A stretch of DNA of 64,000 nt from Rosa chinensis. Its lineage: Eukaryota > Streptophyta > Magnoliopsida > Rosales > Rosaceae. The position numbers and the translations under genes are program-made. The stretch is from the NCBI RefSeq assembly GCF_002994745.2, contig NC_037088.1, positions 46,368,911 to 46,432,910 of the forward strand, given 5' to 3'. The notes beneath the pieces were generated by a model that saw nothing but the letters and a program-made list of their open reading frames with translations, did not search any database and was not told the origin of the DNA. This document shows positions 1-11,047 of this stretch, piece after piece. Position 1 is the stretch's first letter. Every line of letters starts with the position of its first letter.

Positions 1-167
1 CCTCCAGGGTAACATATGTTAGGTGCACATTTTGGAGTCAGGACTCATGATCTATTAGACACATAATAGGTTATACATCCCAAGTTCAAAACATAGATAT
101 TAGCCAATGACAACAAATTAGCCTAAATAAATTACAGAATTAAAGGAAAGAAGAAGATCAAACTCAC

Positions 168-1014
168 AGCTGAATAGTTGGAAATCTTGGCTTCCTTGTC
201 ATCGTTAACATAACGCAAGACATCTGCATATGTTATGGAACAGAAACCACTTGGTGGAAAGCAGTAGCCCTACAACAGCCAAAAATGAAAACATCATTAT
301 CAGGGGAATAATAAGTTGTAAAAGTTTATCTCATCATTTTGTTGACTTGAAAGAAAAATCTATGAAAACCACAACTGAAATATAGTGAACATGCTATGGA
401 AAACTTAGTGCAAAGGAAGATAAGTGTAAGCCTAAAAGCTCTACTATTAACATTCCTTTTCACTCCCGAAAGCCTTAGTTAATGTACAGTCGGAGATTCA
501 GGAAGCAAATACACTACATATTTTCAAGTATAAAATCTTATGTGATGTATTTCAAATCAAATATGCCAAGTCAATCAAACACCAAAAACAATATCCACTT
601 CTGAATTTATAAAGCCAATAGTGAAAATTTTGATGGTGCTGAAGTATCACTTTTCCAATACTAAATAACAATAACATCATAACAAGAGAACTGAAATAGA
701 TTCATTAATCAATTACCACAAATTTATATGGTATAAAGTGCAAAGTGAGAATTAAATCAGTCAAGTCAGTCTACCACCAAAATGGAAACCCATTATAGCA
801 GTAGTGGAACTCATGCTGGCGAAGGAAACACTGATTTACTAAAATGAAAAATCTTTACCACTCAAACCCAATGAAATGATTACAACATACTAGACATAGA
901 AAAAGGTCAGGGATTCTAGTGTTTATTTACCGAGGTTTCAGATTGAGTCCATTGGACTTCAATCTTAATCTCTTGGCCTTCAGGAATTGAGAGTGGTACG
1001 TTCTTATCCACCAT
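168..1014 (-). CDS. 5' part of a plant gene of unknown function (two coding exons)
   Basis: Two coding exons can be read on the minus strand. Exon 931-1014 starts at an ATG and encodes MVDKNVPLSIPEGQEIKIEV followed by QWTQSETS, ending at a GTAAAT donor. Exon 168-269 follows a TTGTAG acceptor, keeps the frame (phase 0), encodes 34 residues beginning GYCFPPSGFCSITYADVLRY, and ends at a GTGAGT donor. An in-frame TGA lies just upstream of the ATG, which supports this start. The intron is 661 bp. The gene continues beyond base 1, so the C-terminus is missing. The sequence has normal coding character and clean splice sites, so I take it as a real gene, but I do not recognise the family and assign no function. 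Confidence 0.6.
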
Positions 1015-2174
1015 AGTGCAAAATGAAGCTTTCCTTCAACAGCGCTCTCAGAAATATCTCACTTGTACTCCCTCTCCGTTTGAGTTGTTCTTATAACCCC
1101 AAAAGTTAGATAAGAACAAGGCATTAATGGGAGGATTCCTGACACAGAAAAGATGCCTCCAAAGCCCACATGTTCCCATCCTCTCAGCGTTATTGACCAG
1201 AGTGGCCGAAAAGAAACTGCCATTTAAGAAAATGATTCTTTTTAGGAAAAAAAAAATAGAACGGACGGAACTGACAAACTAAACAGAGAAGCATTTTACC
1301 ATTAGAAAGAAACGGACCAAAAGGCGGGATGAATTCCAGATAAGAGCAAAACACTACCAAAAACACATCACCTTAGCACTTAACAGATCATCTTGATTAG
1401 ATAACCAATGTCCCTTTTATAATCATGAACAAGACAAGTATCATCTATAGTAAACAGAGTCTGTCCTAAAACCAAATTAGCTCAGGCACATCTGAAGCTT
1501 ATATTTTCCTATCTCGCAAAGGTAAACCATAAATATGTCCAGTTATGACTTTGAAACTATCCCATTTTAACAACTTATAGTCTCAATAAGTATGTGGTGC
1601 AATGCCAACTAAGCAAACAGCGGAAAATGCACATTTGTTACTAACCACATGAAGAACACTTGAGAGACACTTTGTGCTTATAACAAAATTACTAGAGCTT
1701 AATCAGTACCGACAAACAGTAAAATGCAATCAATCCATCAATGTCAATACACATTTCATTTTCTTATACACACACCGATACACAAAAACACTTAAATCCG
1801 AAACTCCCCATATGGCTAGCAATCTACTGATTGAGATTCATAACCATTTAGCCTCTTTGAAGGTCTAACTGATAATAATTAACACCCAATATCATATAAA
1901 AGCAACAAAAACAAAGGAAAAATCATTTCATAGTGACTGTATTGGCATAAATTGCCAAAACCCACAAACCCCAATAAATAAAAATGAATTGAACAACACT
2001 AAAAGATCATCAATTTCAATATATACACACAAAATAATATTCTTCTGCATAAAATTTCTGAAGAATCTAACAAGTTAGTCTCATCAAATTAAACCATGGC
2101 AAAGAGAATGTTTAACAAAATCAAATCTTTCTGGAAAACTTATTGGCCTACCAAAATTATTGAAGAGGTTTTAC

Positions 2175-2265
2175 CTGAAAGCCTTCAGCTTTCTGACTTT
2201 GGATTTCTTCATCTTCTTCGTATTGCCAGAGCTTAAATCCCTAGCTTTGCTGTGTTTCTCTTATT
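2175..2265 (-). other. Probable 5' non-coding exon of the left-edge gene
   Basis: On the minus strand a purine-rich stretch ends at CTTTCAG followed by a GTAAAA donor at 2174. It contains a short ATG-initiated reading frame (MKKSKVRKLKAF) that could be an upstream ORF. Joined to the exon at 931-1014 it would leave a first intron of about 1.1 kb. The exact transcription start and the acceptor upstream of 1014 are not certain. The 2270-2511 stretch beyond it is AT-rich and presumably holds the promoter. Confidence 0.35.
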
Positions 2266-2520
2266 CCCATTTGGGAAAGTGAGGCAAACGACATCGTTTC
2301 ATCTCTTGTAAATTATTATCGCCAAAACGACTCCCGCGCTTTGCGAAACGGAATCTTTTTCTTTTTCTTTTTTTGCGAATTCCTACAATTATAAAAAAAA
2401 ATTACCAAGCTTTCCACCCATGAGATGTATAGATAAGAGTGAAAATAACTATTTAAAGGTTGTCATTTTTCTTCTTCTTTGAATGTGAATCATTTTTGTT
2501 TATCTATATGAATTAGGAAT

Positions 2521-3386
2521 GAGAGCTTCTATTCATACCTCCAAAATTGGTATTTGGACCTCTCTCTTTTTCGAAGTAATAGTTGACTTTGTCAACTCAT
2601 GTCAAATTACCAATAAAGACATTAATAAAGAAAAAAAAATCTCTTCTTATCTCTACGAACGATAATAGTCTTCGTCTTCGACTTGGGGAAAACTTTGTTC
2701 TCCAATGTAAACCCTAAAATATATATCGCCAAACGTTATTTAACGTCGTAGTCAAAATTTTCAGAATTTGACTGCTTCCCACGTAAAATGAAGGATGAAC
2801 TTCCAAAAAAAAAAAAAAATTCCTTTATCCAAGAACCCGTAATTCCACCAAAGTCATCCATCATCCATAATCTCCAGATTCATGAGAAGTTATACCATGA
2901 TCTAGGCAAAAAATAGCTACAGATTCATTCCATGCCATAAGACGCAAAACATAACTCCACATATAGGTCTCATATACAAAATCTGGAAGCAACATATTAT
3001 GAAATACCTCATCACCCATATCAAATTAACGGAATGATCACTAACTTAACATGATGCTCCTCTTGAAGATCATAAAAAAATTGGTATTCCTTCAGTTGCT
3101 AGCGCCCATTCCTCTATTACTCATACATAAAGAATAAACTTCAAAAAAAAAAAATTTGTTGCAATTCTAAATCTGCAAAAACTGAAGGAGGTTTAACTAT
3201 TGATTTTTGAAAGTATAAATAGAATCTAAAAAAGAAAAAGGCTTTTCTTGATTTTATTGGACGATGGGCATTATAGGAAAATTAGAGAGGTGTAGATAGC
3301 AAATTGGTTATTTGTAAAAATAAGTTGGAGGTCTATTAAGTGGGGAGGTCCAAATGCCAAATTTAGAGGTATAAATAGAAGCTCCC
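2521..3386. mobile_element. Non-autonomous Mutator-like element with 9-bp TSD
   Basis: The terminal inverted repeats start GAGAGCTTCTATTCATACC at the left and, on the other strand, GGGAGCTTCTATTTATACC at the right. Similarity extends about 60 bp inward, through a segment reading ATTTGGACCTC. The direct repeat ATTAGGAAT flanks the element at 2512-2520 and 3387-3395, the 9-bp length expected of MULEs. The 866-bp interior is AT-rich with no convincing coding sequence. The terminal sequence is related to that of the element at 57375-59776. Confidence 0.8.
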
Positions 3387-3789
3387 ATTAGGAATATATA
3401 TTGAAGATAACACTGATGTAATCAATGTAAAAAAAAAAAAAAACGTTTTCCTCACCCATGTCATTAACAATTATATATCCAAAACCGATATTATGGTAGA
3501 ATTTCCGAGAAGCATAGAGATCGTTGGTGAAAATTTGGTTTAGGCATAAAGAAATAGATTATCAAATTCTTCTTTCACTTGATCCAATTATGGTTTTAGA
3601 CTTTTTGTATGTACCTATGAGTTTTGATTTGCATGTGTTCTGTCAATCAAACTGATCCTTCCTAACTCATGACAAAACTGTGTACCAAAATTTTCAATTA
3701 AGCTGCACCATTACATGTTAATGAAAATTAAAATTTGAACACTATGTTGGGAATTCTAGAATGGTGTAAAAAAATATATATACTACTTA

Positions 3790-4262
3790 AATGTGTTCTG
3801 TACTAAGCTAAAAGAAATAGATATCACTACAAAGTAACTGATTTTTTTTTTTTGGTACAAACAAAGTAACTGATATTGATACAACATATTCTTCCATTTC
3901 TTCCTCTTACCATAACCATATTGTATAGTTTCAAACCCAAGTAGCCATTATGCAATTATATATGGGTTTCAAAATTGGCTTATTTCCATTCTTTGATGAA
4001 GTTGCCAAATATTATATGAACATCCATATTCCCATTCAGCTGAGAAACCATTTGGTATCATTTATAAAACATCAATTTCCATGCATGCACAATCTAATAA
4101 TACATTTATCAATACGAGCCAAATATGGACAAAGATAAACTGTATTTTCACCGAAAAGGTAATGTATTCAATTTGTGACGAACACACTGCCAAACATTCT
4201 AAAAATTTACATTCTTTTTCAGCCTATCCATATCCGAAAAACCGTTCTAAAACTCAAGACCA
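3790..4262 (+). repeat. Duplicated segment, copy A (left part)
   Basis: This segment is similar along its length to 8985-9459. Shared landmarks include AAACATCAATTTCCATGCAT, a stretch on AGCCAAAT and one on GCCAAACATTCTAAAA. The similarity resumes after the nested LINE at 24893-25320, matching 4255-4680. It is therefore one half of an old segmental duplication. I see no intact gene in it. Confidence 0.7.
3829..3874 (-). mobile_element. Minimal 3'-end retroposon insertion (about 18 bp) with TSD
   Basis: ACAAAGTAACTGAT occurs at 3829-3842 and again at 3861-3874. Between them lie only a T run and GGTACAA. The duplicated segment near 9012 lacks this insert. The pattern fits a minus-strand retroposition event that copied little more than a poly(A) tail. 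Confidence 0.5.
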
Positions 4263-4620
4263 GTTCTGACTGCAGGTGCGACGGTTGTGTCTTGTTTGGC
4301 CACATTGTCCGCTGTGTATTGGCCTCCTTCTGACCACGAGCCGGGGCACATGAGAGCTCTTCGCACTACAGGTGTGACATTTGTGTCCTGTTTGACCACA
4401 TCAACCGCAGTGCCTGACCATGAGCCCACGCTCATGAATGTGTGGTGGTCTGAGGGAAAGAAGTGGTGACCTACATGTACTTCTATTGTGCCCCGTTTGG
4501 CCACATTGACCCCAGTGTATGGCCACCTTCTGGCCACAAATCTGCGCCTATAAATGAGTAGTGTTTTGGGTCATAGGTGGTCATCCAAGGGAAAGAATGG
4601 GGACAAGCACGTTAGGATGT
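4255..4620 (-). pseudogene. Zinc-knuckle (CCHC-like) fragment, copy A
   Basis: On the minus strand one frame reads HSGQCGQTRHNRRTCSQNWS, a CxxC...HNxRTC zinc-knuckle unit. A second, more decayed unit lies upstream of it (higher coordinates). Such knuckles are common at the C-termini of plant Mutator-like transposases, which is my preferred origin. The frame is broken by frameshifts and there is no start codon of its own. It is the partner of 24893-25275. Confidence 0.5.
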
Positions 4621-4684
4621 TAGAGCTAGGGTTAACCTGTGTGGCTGGGGGAAGGTTGCCTCTATGGACTCTCAGTATCTAGGG

Positions 4685-4775
4685 ACCTTTACGTCTGGTA
4701 AATCGTTGATTCGATTGATCTCACTAACTAAATCAATCCTCATAAGAATGCTTTGAAACAAATGTTTCGTAAAAC
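4685..4775 (+). repeat. Dispersed repeat shared with 63220-63310
   Basis: The stretch contains ATTGATCTCACTAACTAAAT followed by CGATCC/CAATCCTCATA. The same order of words recurs at about 63238-63310, close to the hairpin at 63137-63194. The boundaries are not visible. Confidence 0.5.
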
Positions 4776-4979
4776 TAAGTGATTCAAAGAGGGACATATA
4801 CTTTGGATGTAAAACAAAATAGCTCAGGATCAATTGCAATAACAAATATTGTTATGCAGACGAACTCGATCTATGAAAATTATGAATGCAGATGAGACGT
4901 AAGAGAAGCTTATTATATAGAATTATGATGGACTTTTTTTGGACATTGGTGTCTACAGATTATTAACACACGTATCAAT

Positions 4980-5540
4980 ATCCACTCATATTTATCTATC
5001 TGTCACTTTTAGACACTTGTCAAATGTTGATTGTGTCTAAAACGTTAAAAATTTCAAATGGTACATTAATTACATCAATAGGTTGGACATGATACACCAA
5101 TGAAACCAGTTTATTGGTCCACATTTTTGCCAATTTCACCTTGTGTATAACCATAGCCTATTCACATATCTATACCTTATTTATCCATTAGTCACTTTTA
5201 GATACTTGTTAAATGTTGATTGTGTTTGCCACAATATTAAAAATTTTAAAAGGTGAATTATATTGATTCGTTAGACATGACACGCCAACAAACCAAATTA
5301 TGTCTCCGTTCTTGTCAATTCCATCTTCTGTGTAACCTTAGCCTATTCATGTATGTATACCCACTTGTATTTATCCAGTTATCACTTTAAGACACTTGTT
5401 AAATGTTGATTGTGTCCGCCACGTAAAATATTTCAAATGATCATAATGCATTGGACAGGACACATCAATAACATCAAATTATTGGTCCACATTTTTGTCA
5501 ATTCTATTTTATGTGTAACCTTAGCTCATTTTCCCACTAT
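4980..5540 (+). repeat. Three diverged tandem repeats of about 190 bp
   Basis: The anchor AAATGTTGAT starts at 5022, 5211 and 5401, giving periods of 189 and 190 bp. Each unit also carries a CACTTTTAGAYACTTGT-like block (CACTTTAAGACACTTGT in the third unit). A TTGGTCCACATTTTTG-like block is clear in the first and third units. The units have diverged by substitutions and small indels. No coding sequence is supported. Confidence 0.75.
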
Positions 5541-5712
5541 TTTTAGGAAGGTTTTTTCTTTCAAGTTGTCACCAACTGTTGACATGCTCGCCATATTTTG
5601 TCAAACGGAACTAAAAATATCAAATGAGGCCTATTCTTGATATTCTCATTAAAAAACCATTTAGTTAAACAATATATATTCTTCCATAATAGTTGTTTTT
5701 TTATTTTATTTT

Positions 5713-5895
5713 ATTAATTTCAGTTTAGCCCCCTGAGATTTGGGGGTGTCATCATTTCACCCCCTATACTTTCAATTTTGAATTTTTACCCCCAAAACTT
5801 TCCAATTTCAATCAGCCGTGACCAATTTCTCTTATTCCGTGACCAAATTGGACATTAAGTCTAACTCTTGAGGGCCAAAATGGTTATTTCAACAT

Positions 5896-5963
<68 letters not shown>

Positions 5964-6766
5964 CTGTTTCTTCATTTTTTTCTTCTTCAACCTATACACC
6001 ACAAGTTATAATAGGTTTATAAAAACAAAAAAAATACTCCAGGTAGTTGAAAGCCGCTCGCTACGATATTTGTGATATATCTCCTATAAAGTGAAGAATC
6101 TTAGGATATATCCCCAATAAAGTGAAGAAATATCTGTAAAAAATAATTTTACACTTTATCTATAAATAAATATCTGTAAAAAATGATTTTACACAGATAT
6201 TTCTTCACTTTATTGGGGATATACAGATATTTACAGATAAAGTGTAAAATCATTTTGTACAGATATTTCTTCACTTTATTGGGGATATATCTTAAAATTC
6301 TTCACTTTATTGGAGATATATCACAAATATCTTAAACCAAAAATGATTTTACACAAATATTTCTTCACTTTATTGGGGATATATCTTAAAATTCTTCACT
6401 TTATTGGAGATATATCACAAATATGGTAGACCAAGGAGCGTCTTTCAACTATCTAGAGTATTTTTTTGTTTTTATCAACCTATTATAACTTGTGGTGTAT
6501 AGGTTGAAGACAAAATAAATAAAAATAAAAAATAAAAAATAAAAACGAAAAAACAGAAGAATTTTTTATTTATTTTTTATGTTGAAATGACCATTTTAGC
6601 CCTCAAGGGTCTGACTTAACGTTAAATTTGGACGGAATATGAGAAATTGGACACGGCTGATTGAAATTGAAAAGTTTGGGGGGTAAAAATTCAAAATTGA
6701 AAATTGAAAGTAGAGAGGATGAAATGATGACACCCCCAAACCTCAGGGGGGTAAACTGAAATTAAT
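5713..6766. mobile_element. Foldback (long-inverted-repeat) element, about 1.05 kb
   Basis: The left arm starts ATTAATTTCAGTTTAGCCCC and its inverted copy ends the element at 6766. The two arms stay complementary over most of their length: the block near 5745-5850 pairs with 6620-6740, and the ACCTATACACCACAAGTTAT block near 5990 pairs with 6480-6510. The block near 6050-6120 (CTACGATATTTGTGATATAT) pairs with 6400-6430. The centre holds short tandem repeats built around TTCTTCACTTTATTGG. The only possible TSD is the palindromic ATTAAT, so the superfamily is uncertain (foldback or MULE-like). It sits in the T-rich tail of the SINE at 6767-6876. Confidence 0.75.
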
Positions 6767-6876
6767 CTTTTTTTTTTTATCAAATACAACAACTAATCTA
6801 TCATGAGTCGAACTCACGACCTCCCACTTATAAAGGGGAGACTTATGTCACTAGAGCAAATGGTACTGAGCTCCAC
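6767..6876 (-). mobile_element. tRNA-derived SINE, minus strand
   Basis: On the minus strand the sequence begins GTGGAGCTCAGTACC and contains the B-box-like GGTCGTGAGTTCGACTC, as in tRNA-derived plant SINEs. It ends in an A-rich tail (the T run at about 6769-6779 on the plus strand). AATAGTT flanks it at 6877-6883 and at 5688-5694, outside the foldback element. This implies that the foldback element later inserted into the SINE tail. RNA polymerase III promoter function is inferred, not shown. Confidence 0.65.
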
Positions 6877-7300
6877 AATAGTTATTTATTGGCTATATCG
6901 TTGCATCCAAAAAAAGTTGTTTTTTTTAAAATAATAATAATAAATAAATAAATAAAAATCTTATTCTTATTATGTGTCTAAACTCTCTGCTATATTTACC
7001 TTTAGGGCTAAATACTGTTTAGTCCTTGAACTTTTACCTAAAAAACACTTTAGTCATTCGCCTTCTAATTTCACACGTTTAGTTCTTGTAGTATTCAATT
7101 TTGGACTAATAAGTCCATTCCGTTACCCTCCGTTCAAAATCTCTGTTACTCTCCATCAAAATGTCTATTTTACCCTCACTTTTTTCTTTTTACATTTATT
7201 CTTTTTTCTTTATTGTTTTTTTTTTTTTCACTTACTCGATTAGTTGGACCTCTCTCAAGTCTTAACCCCTCAAATCTCTCTCATCTGAAACCTCGCCGCC

Positions 7301-7560
7301 CTAAACTCTGAGCCACCATGGGCAGTAAGGAGGTGAAATAGAGCTGGACCACACGGTGGAGCAGCTGTTTGGAGCTCCAATCAAACCTGAAATCGAGGCC
7401 GAAGAGAAGATGATTCGACCTAGGTAAACATCTTCACCTTGGAAAGTAATCAGAACATCCCCCTTCAACTCGGAGCCCTCACCGGCCCAAACAAACACTA
7501 GATTCAGTATCTCCCCACTCTTCTCATCTATGAATCTACACAATCACAATTTCACAAACC
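7301..7560 (-). pseudogene. Captured coding-like fragment, unidentified
   Basis: The minus strand is open for about 80 codons, including CRFIDEKSGEILNLVFVWAG and, further on, ELKGDVLITFQGEDVYLGR. A possible acceptor precedes it. The fragment lies between the Pack-MULE terminal repeat and the Exo70-like fragment, so it is probably captured host sequence. I do not recognise the source, and it may continue the same parent gene or come from another. Confidence 0.35.
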
Positions 7561-7600
7561 CAATTTTAAAATCAGATCAGAATAGAAAAATTAGTACCAC

Positions 7601-7905
7601 GACCATGGTGGTCTGAAGATCTCATCTACGACAAACAAATACTCCGCCGACTTGTTCGGCGAATCCTCCCAAGGCACCGCGCTCCTCATCACTTTGTGAT
7701 TCGCCCCCCACCAGAAAATCACCTTCTCTGCTGCCTCGAATTGGTCGTCTTCCACTTTCGATTCGTTACTTATCATACTCATCAAATTCGACAGCTGGTT
7801 ATCAAAGATGGAGAAGATCCAATAGCTTACTTGTCAAATTCAACAACCCAGGCTCTTCACGATATGCTGCGCTAGCACATGCACCCAATTCTCTCCTCCA
7901 CCACC
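7601..7905 (-). pseudogene. Exo70-like N-terminal gene fragment inside the Pack-MULE
   Basis: Two adjacent minus-strand pieces resemble the N-terminal region of plant Exo70 exocyst subunits. The first reads VLAQHIVKSLG, like the usual helix near the start of the family. The second reads FEAAEKVIFWW, then PWEDSPNKSAEYLFVVDEI, like the conserved segment ending in AVDEI. Between them is a stop and a frame change. Intact Exo70 proteins are about 600-700 residues and tether secretory vesicles to the plasma membrane. Only roughly 90 residues' worth is here, without the C-terminal Exo70 domain. The assignment is from remembered motifs and the subfamily is not determined. The fragment cannot make a functional exocyst subunit. 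Confidence 0.5.
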
Positions 7906-8581
7906 TCCCACGGCGGCCGCTATACTTGTCACCGTCATCGTCATGAAAGGCTGAATGAAGACGGTGGTGGGGATTCGACTCTGGGCTTCTGCTGAACTCT
8001 TTGGGGATGGCTTGGATGGTGTGGTAGAGAGAAGCTTGGGATTGGGAGAGAGGGGTATGAGGCGGAGCGAGGCCTTTGATCTGGGCGTAGAGGACAACAA
8101 GAAGAGAGAGGAGGAAGAAGAGGGCACGATATTGAGTCGGTGAAGGAGGAGAGAGAGGAGGAGGAAGAAAAGATAAACAGAGAATATATAAATATATATA
8201 TATATATATATTAAAAAATAAAAATAAAAATGTTTTGAGGGTATAATAGACATTTCAGTGGAGAAGGTATTGACAGGTCAGGCATTTAACATAGATTTTG
8301 AACGTAGAGTAACGAAATGGACATCTTGGTCAAAAATTGAAGAGTACAAGGACTAAACGTGTGAAATTAGAAGGCGAAGGACTGAAGTGTTTTTTAGGTA
8401 AAAGTTCAAGGACTAAACAATATTTAGCCTTTACCTTTATCTGATCAACTACACGCCGCTCGGGCCTCTACCATGGTTTAGGGTTTGTGAGGCTTTCTTC
8501 GTCTGGCAGCGACCCACCATTACATTGGTGCGCGCTAGCCTATGAACACTATACTGTGATTTCTAGGATGGAATAAAAATA

Positions 8582-8960
8582 GGGCAATTTTCAATTTACA
8601 TCCCTGACCTTTATATCCTAAATCATAAGTGCCCTTACACTTTTAATTTCATCACTAGTGCCCCTGTACTTGCCAACAATCAATCTAGTCTAATCCTTAG
8701 CTTTTTTGCCAATTATTGTGTTTATTTGAGATTCATGTCATTTACGCTATAATTTTAAATTCCACGTTAGTTAATCGTCATCCTACAAGGAATTCCAATA
8801 GAGCCACATTTTCAATTCCCAAAATAATTGATGAAAAAATTAATAATTGGACAAAATTGATTAAATTGGAGAGCATAAGGGTACATGTGTTGAAATTAGA
8901 AGTGTAGAGGCAAAATTGATTTAAGGTGTAAAGGTCAAGGAGGTAAAATAAAATTAGACC
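8582..8960. mobile_element. Small MULE-type MITE with 9-bp TSD
   Basis: ATAAAAATA flanks the element at 8573-8581 and 8961-8969. The left end GGGCAATTTTCAATTTACAT and the right end read on the other strand (GGTCTAATTTTATTTTACCT) form an imperfect terminal inverted repeat of about 80 bp, including TGACCTTTA. The 379-bp element has no coding sequence. Confidence 0.75.
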
Positions 8961-8984
8961 ATAAAAATAATAATAAAAAACTTC

Positions 8985-9476
8985 TAAATTGTACTAAGCT
9001 GAAAGAATTGATACAAAGTAACAAAAAAACTTGGATTGATACAACACTGTTCCATTTCTTTCTCTTACCAAAACCATAATGCATAGTTTTAGACCCAATA
9101 AGCCATATGCAATTATGGGTTTCCAAAAGCCTTATTTGCATTGTTTGATGATTCTAGCTTCATCTAGACCAGGATCAACCATATTCAATATGTGGCAACA
9201 ATAGCAATATAAATTTTCTGATTTTTGAACATCTACATGCCCATTCAGCTGACAAACCATTCGGTATCATTTAAAAAACATCAATTTCCATGCATGCACA
9301 ATCTAATATTTGAGGATGCACTAAAACACTTACCAAAACGAGCCAAATTTGGACCAATATAAACTATATTTTCAGACAAAAAGGGATTCAATTTTTGACA
9401 AACGCACAATGCCAAACATTCTAAAATTCACATTCCTTTTTAGCCTATCCATATCACATAAACCATTTGCCAAATC
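8985..9476 (+). repeat. Duplicated segment, copy B (left part)
   Basis: This matches 3790-4262 and is cut at its right end by the LINE. The last 17 bases (9460-9476, AAACCATTTGCCAAATC) are the LINE target-site duplication. The segment resumes at 24499. Copy B has about 375 bp (24516-24892) that copy A lacks. Confidence 0.7.
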
Positions 9477-9551
9477 GTTCGAAAACCCTAAGGCACTGCC
9501 CACCTTGTGTCGCCATAAAAGCTCTGGCATCAGAGCCGCTAACTGGCAGTT

Positions 9552-10271
9552 ATGTTGCAAGGAAAGATTATAGTATGGAACTATAGAGGAATAGTAAACA
9601 CGGAAACTCAAAGTGACTTAATCAACTTGGTACAGGCCGCAAACCTTCCCTGATCTTCTTGTTAGAAAGCCTTACAAAAAAGGACTGATCGTCTAACCAG
9701 GGGTTTGGGTTCCAAGGATAACATCTGCTTCCCACACCAATTTGAATCCCAGGCTTTGGCTCCACTCTGGAATGATGACACGCATGCTGAATTGCGATCT
9801 AAGTCCGCGCACCATATTGACGTGGTTATAGGAAAGAACGATGAACCAAGAAAATGGAGGTATACAGGAATTTACGGGATTGTAAAAAGAAGAGATAGGA
9901 CTCAGACGTGGTCTCTAATACAAACCCTAGCCAGGGAAGATTGCAACCTACCCTGGTTAATGGCAGGTGATTTCAATGAAATCTTGTAGCAAGCTGACAA
10001 GTCTGGAGGATCTCCTAGAGCCCAAGCACCAATGACAGCTTACAGATAAACAATGGCAAGTTGTGGCCTCATTGACTTAGGCTATGTGGGTAGCAGATTC
10101 AATTGGTGTAATAAGTTCACCAAGGAATGTTTGGATCGAGGTTTTCAGAACTCTCAATGGCGTTATTGGTTCCCATATAGTAGAGTCATAACTCTTGATC
10201 CCTCAGAATTAGACCACTGCTCGTTACTTATTGAAGTAAATGCGGAGAAACACAAGCAACGAAAATCCTAA
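9552..10271 (+). pseudogene. LINE ORF2 endonuclease domain (decayed)
   Basis: Reading from the ATG at 9552, the frame gives KIIVWNYRGI, the N-terminal motif of plant LINE apurinic-type endonucleases. After a frame change come RKWRYTGIYG, PWLMAGDFNEIL, GLIDLGYVGSRFNW and SELDHCSLL, which match the conserved GDFN and D-H motifs of the exonuclease/endonuclease/phosphatase fold. In active elements this domain nicks target DNA to prime reverse transcription. Several stops occur, for example after NLP near 9640 and after NEIL near 9990, so no endonuclease can be made. The linker 10272-11046, with stops, joins it to the reverse transcriptase and includes PSKSPGL near 10905. Confidence 0.85.
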
Positions 10272-11047
10272 CGATTGTTCCGTTTTGAGGAAATATGGCA
10301 TGAAGACCCTAAATGCAGAAGCATCATACATAGGAGATGGTACCAACCACTGACCGGTAATGCCTTGCAGCAGTTGGATCAGAAAATAAGGGCTACTAGT
10401 CATGAACTCATGCAGTGGCATGTTCAAGAGTTTGACAAGTAGAGAACTGAATTACGTGTCATCCAAGAAAAGCTTAATGACATTATGAGAGCTCCCTTTT
10501 CACTAGAGCAGTATGAAGAGCAGAGACAGCTACATATCAAGCATAGTCAACTCTTAACTCAATAGGAAAAATACTGGTGACAAAGAGCTAAAGCTACTTG
10601 GCTAAAGGATGGGGATCAGAATTTAGCATATTTTCATTGTCGGGCTAGTAACCGAAGAAGCAAAAACTTGATAAAAGGTTTGATTGATTCACAAGGGCAA
10701 TAGGCTACTAAATCGGCTGAAGTTCAAGGCTTGCTGCAAACCTATTTTAAGAGTGTCTTCACTTCTAAGGGCTGTGATACTGAAGCTATACAAACTGTGG
10801 CAGCAGCAACATCGATCCCCAAAGGTTACGGTTGAAATGAATGACTTTCTTATGCAACCATACTTCGAGGATGAGATCAAAAGAGCACTCTTCCAAATGC
10901 ATCCATCCAAAAGCCCCGGCTTGATGGTATGTTTGCATTTTTTTTTTTTACCAAAAGTACTGGATTGTGGTTGGTTTTGATGTCTGTAATGCAGTGAGAA
11001 ATTCCTTGGATAAGGGTGAGTTCTAGGAGCAATCCAACTTCACTTAC

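Larger units (their letters stand above)
7005..8429. mobile_element. Pack-MULE: Mutator-like element carrying gene fragments
   Basis: The terminal inverted repeats begin GGGCTAAATACTGTTTAGTC at the left and GGCTAAATATTGTTTAGTCC at the right (other strand), with similarity for about 190 bp. The direct repeat TTTACCTTTA is present at 6995-7004 and 8430-8439. The interior is far more GC-rich than the flanks and contains host-like coding fragments on the minus strand (7301-7560 and 7601-7905). No transposase is present, so movement would need a MULE transposase supplied in trans. Confidence 0.8.
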
